Below, in pieces: positions 32,221 to 36,705 of a DNA stretch of 36,705 nucleotides. Numbering within the stretch: position 1 is the stretch's first letter; each line of letters begins with the position of its first letter. Made by a program: the position numbers and the translations under genes. Where the stretch lies: NCBI GenBank assembly GCA_030041295.1, contig JASHOD010000083.1:1-36705 (forward strand), in the 5' to 3' direction. Below the pieces are notes generated by a model. It searched no databases and was not told the DNA's origin. It saw only the letters and a list, made by a program, of their open reading frames with translations. The stretch comes from Nitrososphaerales archaeon (GTDB lineage Archaea; Thermoproteota; Nitrososphaeria; Nitrososphaerales; CADDZS01).

Positions 32221-33978
32221 TTGTACACCAATAAAATAGGAAAAAGAAGGGCGGTTTCACCAATTGTCGCAACACTGATTTTGATAATCATTGCGATCGT
32301 GGGAGCCGTCACAGTCGGACTTATCATGAGCGGGATAGGAACGGCAACTAGCAAACAAGCTAATGTTGGTAACGTCGCGGGAGACGCGTCCACACAGCTT
32401 GTCGTTGCGAGTTCGTCCTCAGCTTATCCAACAATATCAGCACTAGCAACAAGCTTTGAGCAGGCAAATCCTTCCATTAGCGTCATAGTTGACCAGGTTG
32501 GTAGCGCACAGGCTATGGTCGCTGTCGCGACTGGCGCAGCTGAGATTGGAATCTCATCTGACATCGGAACATACCAGAGCGCGGTGGCTCAGTACCCAGC
32601 AGCGGACTTGCAAGCAACGGAAATGGGTGCAGGTGCCATGGTGGTAATCGAGCACGGTACGACAGCAGGATCGTTCCTTAGCGATGGTACTAACCCATGC
32701 TATGGAATCACTCAAGCAGCTTTGCAGGAAATATTCCAATTGGGAACATTCTCCATAACAACCGGAGCATGCCTGAACGCGGGCTCGCAGGAAGGCGTCC
32801 TTGATACCTCTGGAGTTACAACTGGAAATACCTTCACTGCCTATATAGGGCCCGACGAAATCGCGGCCGCAGGCACAGTTGCAAAGTATCTTGGCGTGAC
32901 ACCCACTGGTACGCTGGAGACAAGTGAAGCTCTAGTCGAGTCAGCAGTTGCATCGCATACCAACAGCATTGCATTCATCGAGTTGGGATTCAACCTGAAC
33001 TCTGCGGGAAACGTAGTGCTTCCACAGCCTCAGATCTTCACGCTCTATCCAACTTTCCCTCCATCCTTCTATTTGAGTGCAGGATCAAGTGCAGAGCCAC
33101 TGCAAGCTTTCATTCTGGCGTCTCTAACCTCGAGTAGCAACACACAGTGGCCTGACAACCTCGCCCTGACTTCTGGCGTGGCCCCTGGGAACCTGTTGAC
33201 CAACCACTTCCAGATAGTAACTGATCCTAACACACTTGCCAGCGAATTCATCCAGTACATAACCGGCCCCACCGCTGTATCGACATTCGAAAGCAATGGG
33301 CTCCTGTCAACTTACCAATACAGCTTCCCCAACGCAGGCGCGAGTTTTAGCAGCAACTGCGCCAATCCGACGGTTCCATCCGGTACATTTACCCCTCCAG
33401 CTTCATTCACCCTCACGGTAATCGGCGCTACGGGTGCCAAGGTTACAATCACGCAAAATACCATCTCTGACTACGCGTCATGCTGGTCGTGGGGAGGATT
33501 TGTTCATGGCGGGCTATCCCATGACTATGGCAACTACACCGGCATACCTCTGCTGAGTTTGGTCAACCTCGTAGGTGGAATACCTGCAGGAGGATTCGTC
33601 AACGCGGTAGGCTCAGGCAATTATAATTGCACGTACACCTACGACGAGGTGACGACTGGTACGGGATGGACAACCGAGTCGAACAGTAATGAGGGATCAC
33701 ATTGTGTAGGGCCATTCACTCCCGAATATTCTATAACAACCGGTGGCACACCCGTTGCTTTAGCGTCTCCAGTCCCAATGTATGTGATTCTGGCGTACAT
33801 GGAGAACGCTAGTGACTACGCTAGAACCGGGTCGCCAGGTGTGGGCGCTATCGCAGGTTCCGATGGGCCATTGCGAACAGTGACCGTGGCTGGAGGCCAA
33901 TCCGCTTCGAGTGGATACCTACTCAGCGCAGGCGCTCCGTGGAATGAGGGTGTCTTCGAAATCCAAGTCTTCCCCTAG
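32221..33978 (+). CDS. Pilin-signal surface protein with PstS-like binding domain and C-terminal extra domain
   Basis: A 585-aa surface protein in three parts. Residues 1-38 are an archaeal class III (type IV pilin-like) signal: basic KIGKRR, then AVSPIVATLILIIIAIVGAV, which suits cleavage by PibD/EppA-type peptidase and assembly through its hydrophobic helix. Residues about 57-395 resemble PstS-type substrate-binding proteins (LVVASSSSAYPTISALATSF, MVAVATGAAEIGISSD, LQEIFQLGTF and IAFIELGF). Residues about 396-585 (FTLTVIGATGAKVTI, YASCWSW, and NYTGIPLLSLVNLVGG) recall the sulfite-oxidase/molybdopterin-binding fold, but that is tentative. There are six cysteines, an even number. The start is TTG 32221; the only in-frame start upstream of the signal. 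Confidence 0.8.
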   Translation: MYTNKIGKRRAVSPIVATLILIIIAIVGAVTVGLIMSGIGTATSKQANVGNVAGDASTQLVVASSSSAYPTISALATSFEQANPSISVIVDQVGSAQAMVAVATGAAEIGISSDIGTYQSAVAQYPAADLQATEMGAGAMVVIEHGTTAGSFLSDGTNPCYGITQAALQEIFQLGTFSITTGACLNAGSQEGVLDTSGVTTGNTFTAYIGPDEIAAAGTVAKYLGVTPTGTLETSEALVESAVASHTNSIAFIELGFNLNSAGNVVLPQPQIFTLYPTFPPSFYLSAGSSAEPLQAFILASLTSSSNTQWPDNLALTSGVAPGNLLTNHFQIVTDPNTLASEFIQYITGPTAVSTFESNGLLSTYQYSFPNAGASFSSNCANPTVPSGTFTPPASFTLTVIGATGAKVTITQNTISDYASCWSWGGFVHGGLSHDYGNYTGIPLLSLVNLVGGIPAGGFVNAVGSGNYNCTYTYDEVTTGTGWTTESNSNEGSHCVGPFTPEYSITTGGTPVALASPVPMYVILAYMENASDYARTGSPGVGAIAGSDGPLRTVTVAGGQSASSGYLLSAGAPWNEGVFEIQVFP

Positions 33979-33985
33979 TGGAGTG

Positions 33986-34114
33986 ATGCCCGAGTATCCC
34001 ATTCAATTGAGTCTCGTAGGAGTCTTCGTCGGCGGAGCCGCGATCTACTTTTTCATTAGACCGCGGCTGTGGCGTACCTGCTCTTCATTCCAGAGCAAAC
34101 AAATCTTCTCCTGA
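33986..34114 (+). CDS. Small membrane protein, possibly frameshifted
   Basis: ATG 33986 starts seven bases after the surface-protein stop. The 42-aa frame has one clear span (LSLVGVFVGGAAIYFFIRPR) and then loses hydrophobic character. The next frame (from 34069) takes over with LLLIPVGVAFLLAGLYLL. Joined, the two would make a small two-span protein. This suggests one gene with a frameshift near 34069, or two overlapping ORFs. The short distance to the pilin-like gene suggests a partner role. No family is recognised. Confidence 0.4.
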   Translation: MPEYPIQLSLVGVFVGGAAIYFFIRPRLWRTCSSFQSKQIFS

Positions 34115-34290
34115 TTCCGGTGGGTGTTGCCTTCCTTCTCGCGGGCCTCTATCTTCTCACATCGACGGTCAGCGCCCTCCGCGCTTTCAGACCCGCTATT
34201 CCATTCATCGGCATTTTCATCAACATTCAAAAACTTCAACCCAAAGCGAAGTGTCCTAGGAGAGAGCCTTGCATAAGAATGTTGAAATTA
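34069..34290 (+). CDS. Second half of the small membrane ORF
   Basis: Open from GTG 34069, overlapping the preceding frame, with one membrane span (about LLLIPVGVAFLLAGLYLLTS) and a basic region after it. The formal frame runs to 34356, into the antisense of the tRNA at 34293-34460, so the real protein must end earlier or the frame is already decayed. The coordinates given stop before the tRNA; there is no stop codon there. The hydrophobic profile fits the missing second helix of the 33986 ORF. Confidence 0.3.
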
Positions 34291-34292
34291 GG

Positions 34293-34460
34293 CGGGCCTC
34301 CAGGGATTCGGACCCTGGACCCCTGGATTTCTTTACTTCGTCTGCTCAGAGATTAGCTCTCCATTCGAGTCTAAAAGTTTCACCGAACTCTTCGCTTTCA
34401 ATACTTCAAATTGAACGCAAAGAAGAACACCAGTGCTCTACCTGGCTGAGCTAGAGGCCC
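34293..34460 (-). tRNA. tRNA with ~94-nt intron, probably tRNA-Arg(UCU)
   Basis: On the minus strand, GGGCCTC (34454-34460) pairs with GAGGCCC (34294-34300), and G at 34293 is the discriminator, followed by CC. The D-stem is GCTC/GAGC with loop AGCCAGGTA, and the T-arm is CAGGG-TCCGAAT-CCCTG. The anticodon stem begins CTGG and ends CCAG. Counting positions puts TCT at 34-36, so Arg; Lys(CUU), which also has G73 and GGGCC, is the alternative. An insert of about 94 bases (about 34329-34422) interrupts the anticodon loop, and exon TTCTT can pair with AAGAA at the 3' splice side, as in a bulge-helix-bulge. There is a U-U mismatch at 31-39. Confidence 0.75.
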
Positions 34461-34580
34461 ATAACAAATTTTGATTTGAACGAATTTGTCTTAACTTCCG
34501 CTATTAAGCATTCGGCCGCGCAAGAGAAGATAGGAAGCGAGTATCGGAACATGCGGTAACAAGGAAATTATTTTTTCTTT

Positions 34581-34964
34581 CTAGATTCCAACGAGAACGT
34601 CTCGTAGCGAAGATAATCGGATTGGCTTTTGAATATAACCGAAAGCCCCCTGCCTTATCACGTCCATCGTCAGCGCTTCGTTACGATCTTCCGCCGTGAC
34701 GAGGATGATCTTGGTAGAGGTGTTCATCGCAAGAATTTTCTTCGCCACGATGTCTCCAGATAGATCAGGCAGGACAATGTCCAAAATCACGATTGGACCC
34801 TTCAAATTGGCGAATTTATCCTTGAAAAGGTTCAGCGCCTCTTTCGCGTTCTTTGCAAGTGTGACGTTTTCCTGACCTAACACTCGGAGCATCCCCGCGA
34901 TTACCATTCGGACGGACTCGCTGTCGTCGACGACGAGAAAGTCAGCTTTGCCTTCTACTGCCAA
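34581..34964 (-). CDS. CheY-like response regulator receiver
   Basis: A stand-alone receiver domain of 127 aa. The acidic pocket residues Asp13 and Asp14 are in LVVDDSES, the phosphoacceptor is Asp62 in VILDIVLPD, Thr90 in LVTAED and Lys113 in QKPIR. All needed residues are present and there is no output domain. It lies 19 bases downstream of the KaiC-like gene, so the two are likely cotranscribed. No histidine kinase is in the window. It probably transmits a phospho-signal by protein contact. Confidence 0.93.
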   Translation of the reverse strand: MAVEGKADFLVVDDSESVRMVIAGMLRVLGQENVTLAKNAKEALNLFKDKFANLKGPIVILDIVLPDLSGDIVAKKILAMNTSTKIILVTAEDRNEALTMDVIRQGAFGYIQKPIRLSSLRDVLVGI

Positions 34965-34983
34965 GTAATCAAAACTCCCAAAT

Positions 34984-35739
34984 TCAAGTAAGTTCGATGT
35001 CAGGATCTACGACTATTCCCTTGTCTGTAATCTCTAGCAATACGGCCTGGTTCGAGTGCTTCGTTCCCCTCATCTTTCTGATTTCGACGGCTTTGATTTT
35101 CGCTTTTCCTCGCATGAGGTAATACAAAACGATGATCCCGTCCGCGAGGTATTCTTCTACGCCCGAACCGATCTGATCCGCATTTGCGGCAACCTCGCAT
35201 ATCAGGAATGTCGTGCAGTCTAGATGCGATGAAGTAATCTTGCTAACGAGCGAATGAACGAATGACTGGAGCTCGTTCTTGCTTCCGCTCACTGGGATTG
35301 AAAGTGCTGAAAAGGGATCGATTACCGCCCTAGATGGGTTGAAATCGTCAAAGGCTTTCACAATATCCTCCGAGATCTTGTTTTGCTGACCTGACTGGGG
35401 AATCACAAGGTTAACCACCTTCGAGAGTCCCTTTGACTCCATTTCTTCGAGGTCGATTCCCAGGAGTTTCATGTTTCGGATGAATCTAGTCTTGTCTTCC
35501 ATGAAGGTGATGTATAGCGTCTTTTCCCCAAGGACTGATGAGCCGTAATTCACAAACTGGGCGCCAAAGATGGATTTCCCCGTTCCAGCTCTTCCAGCCA
35601 GGACTACCAGATTCCCCCTTGGTATCCCACCGTCAAGTAGACGGTCTAGTCCAGGTACTCCGCTTTGAATGCGCTCGCTTGACAATTCTGTTGTTATAGC
35701 CAACCGCCGCACGTGATTATGCCCAAGAGCATTTATCAC
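34984..35739 (-). CDS. KaiC-like RecA-fold ATPase
   Basis: Single-domain KaiC-family protein of 251 aa. The Walker A motif is GRAGTGKS (residues 49-56), with GVPGLDRLLDGGIPRGN upstream as in all KaiC-like proteins, FMED (catalytic Glu region) and Walker B-like RAVIDPFSAL. It ends with LEITDKGIVVDP, equivalent to the GI-V-D end of the family. Archaeal KaiC-like proteins are linked to signal transduction and often sit beside receiver domains, as here. Its start (MINALGH) overlaps the HNH gene by 23 bases; a later start after residue 10 would still keep the fold. Confidence 0.88.
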   Translation of the reverse strand: MINALGHNHVRRLAITTELSSERIQSGVPGLDRLLDGGIPRGNLVVLAGRAGTGKSIFGAQFVNYGSSVLGEKTLYITFMEDKTRFIRNMKLLGIDLEEMESKGLSKVVNLVIPQSGQQNKISEDIVKAFDDFNPSRAVIDPFSALSIPVSGSKNELQSFVHSLVSKITSSHLDCTTFLICEVAANADQIGSGVEEYLADGIIVLYYLMRGKAKIKAVEIRKMRGTKHSNQAVLLEITDKGIVVDPDIELT

Positions 35740-36439
35740 TTGCCCGAGAGTTCATCCGTAAACCATTGTCAAAGGACGAAGAAATGTACGGCTCGAACTT
35801 CGAATGGCAGTCCCTGCATAACGTAACCAGGTTCGTCGGGACGCTCCTGCCGAAGGGCGGTATTCGCGGAGAAACGTTCCTTTGCTTTCTAACGATATGA
35901 TGAATGGTCAGGTCCAAGCATTTCGAGCAAAGGACGCACTGGTTTCCATCCCGGTTCAGTACGAAGCGATAGAGGATCCGCATAAGCATGTTGTCGAGGC
36001 GAATTTCGTCAAAATGTGAATCTTGATGAACCTGCACCCACTTCGTCCATTCTCGATTCATCTTTTCATGTGCTAGTATTGAGATCCCGAAAAACATCGA
36101 CTTGAAGCGATTAAAACCTTCGAGTGCTACGTCATCAGAATATCGTCGGGCAACAAATGCATGTAGCTCTTCTATGTCATTGAATTTTGGATCGACATTC
36201 GAAAAAGGGACAATAGTGTGGCTCAGAGTCCATGCGAAAAGCTCAGATGATCTTTCTATTGTGTACGTTTGCGTTTCTTTTAGATCTAGGTTCAAACCTA
36301 ATTGCTTCGTCTCCAGAGAGCCAAACTCAGCATGAAGATGCAAAAGATCGCACCATCCCCACTTCAGCCAATACGAACCTTTGTAGAAAAGCTGAGATTG
36401 TCTAATTGTCTCGCTTTTCCAACTCAAGAAAATTGACAA
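35717..36439 (-). CDS. HNH endonuclease-domain protein
   Basis: A 240-aa protein with a C-terminal HNH nuclease domain: Cys168 and Cys171 (CVLC), His180-His181 (TIHHIV), Asn203 (TNLVTL) and Cys208/Cys211-His212 (CRDCH). This is the zinc-bound HNH layout with the ββα-metal core intact. The first about 150 residues are an unrecognised helical region rich in Trp and Phe. The start is TTG 36437-36439; no ATG lies in frame upstream. It overlaps the KaiC-like gene by 23 bases. It could be a restriction, homing or DNA-repair nuclease; nothing here decides between them. Confidence 0.82.
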   Translation of the reverse strand: MSIFLSWKSETIRQSQLFYKGSYWLKWGWCDLLHLHAEFGSLETKQLGLNLDLKETQTYTIERSSELFAWTLSHTIVPFSNVDPKFNDIEELHAFVARRYSDDVALEGFNRFKSMFFGISILAHEKMNREWTKWVQVHQDSHFDEIRLDNMLMRILYRFVLNRDGNQCVLCSKCLDLTIHHIVRKQRNVSPRIPPFGRSVPTNLVTLCRDCHSKFEPYISSSFDNGLRMNSRASDKCSWA

Positions 36440-36579
36440 GCTTTTGCAAGCAAAGGCTCGACTTTGCCCAACATTAGGAGAACAGCATCATCAAGGTACG
36501 GATGTTCGAACGGACAGATTTCTCCTACGCAAAAAGCATTAAATCCAATAGAGGCAGCTGAAATTTCGAAACGACACCC

Positions 36580-36704
36580 GCCCAGGTAGTATAGATCGGT
36601 TACTCAGTAAGCCGAAGAGTATGTGAGACAGCCAATTCTTCCTAAAGTTGATCAGCGCCTCAAGTGTCACTCTCGCGACCCGGGTTCAAATCCCGGCCTG
36701 GGCG
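36580..36704 (+). tRNA. tRNA-Asp(GTC) with two apparent introns, running to the window edge
   Basis: GCCCAGG (36580-36586) pairs with CCTGGGC (36697-36703), with G73 at 36704. The T-arm is CCGGG-TTCAAAT-CCCGG, and the anticodon GTC (36666-36668) lies in a loop closed by TGAGA (36624-36628) and TCTCG (36671-36675). The D-stem GTAT (36589-36592) pairs with GTAT (36619-36622) by G-U and A-U pairs, as in tRNA-Asp. Removing 16 bases (36603-36618) from the D-loop and about 35 bases (36630-36664) from the anticodon loop gives a canonical 74-nt tRNA-Asp. Boundaries may shift by a few bases. The last base of the window is the first C of a possible encoded CCA. Confidence 0.8.
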
Positions 36705-36705
36705 C

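Noticed and set aside
1..36705. CRISPR array
   Set aside because: No regularly spaced direct repeats of 24-37 bases were seen; the only clear tandem repeat is the TCT tract in tldE.

Overview
The window is a piece of an archaeal chromosome, most likely from the Thaumarchaeota (Nitrososphaeria or a deep terrestrial or acidophilic relative). The main evidence is the information-processing block on the minus strand from about 3.5 to 14.9 kb. It holds rpoH, an undivided rpoB (1120 aa), an undivided rpoA (1263 aa, A' and A'' fused), an L30e gene, an archaeal nusA-like KH gene, rps12, rps7 and EF-1A. In most other archaea rpoA is split, and an unsplit rpoA is typical of Thaumarchaeota. No ammonia-oxidation gene is present, so the metabolic type cannot be read from this window. 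TTG starts are frequent.

Layout. 0.3-3.4 kb: a cyclase-family hydrolase, a histone-deacetylase/AcuC-family hydrolase, a membrane-anchored DUF192 protein and a PHP-domain protein. 3.5-14.9 kb: EF-1A with its own promoter and the rpo/ribosomal operon; its L30e carries a 100-residue Lys/Glu tail. 15.0-21.3 kb: branched-chain aminotransferase, OsmC-type peroxidase, pyruvate kinase and the TldD/TldE protease pair. 21.3-23.5 kb: an accessory patch made of a truncated DUF1801-like gene fused to a truncated transposase, then a run of tiny overlapping ORFs (helical peptide, coiled coil, single membrane span), a bacterial-type NlpC/P60 peptidase and a DUF6899-like protein. 23.6-28.6 kb: a zinc alcohol dehydrogenase, an APC amino-acid permease, and an SDR/thiolase/DUF35 operon for acyl-CoA chemistry.

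28.9-34.5 kb: a VKOR-like membrane protein that has lost all four redox cysteines, a frameshifted ridA, a second VKOR with all four cysteines, a fragment of a type III restriction helicase, and a large surface protein. That protein joins an archaeal pilin signal to a PstS-like binding domain and a C-terminal domain possibly of the sulfite-oxidase fold. An intron-containing tRNA follows. 34.6-36.7 kb: a CheY-like receiver, a KaiC-like ATPase and an HNH nuclease on the minus strand, then a tRNA-Asp at the window edge that appears to be interrupted twice.

How it fits together. The left half is conserved housekeeping DNA with tight operons. The right half is patchy accessory DNA with gene remnants, secreted cysteine-containing proteins and the VKOR pair that could oxidise them. 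The observations most worth checking are the doubly interrupted tRNA-Asp, the cysteine-less VKOR paralogue, the tiny-ORF/NlpC-P60/DUF6899 cassette and the pilin-binding protein fusion.
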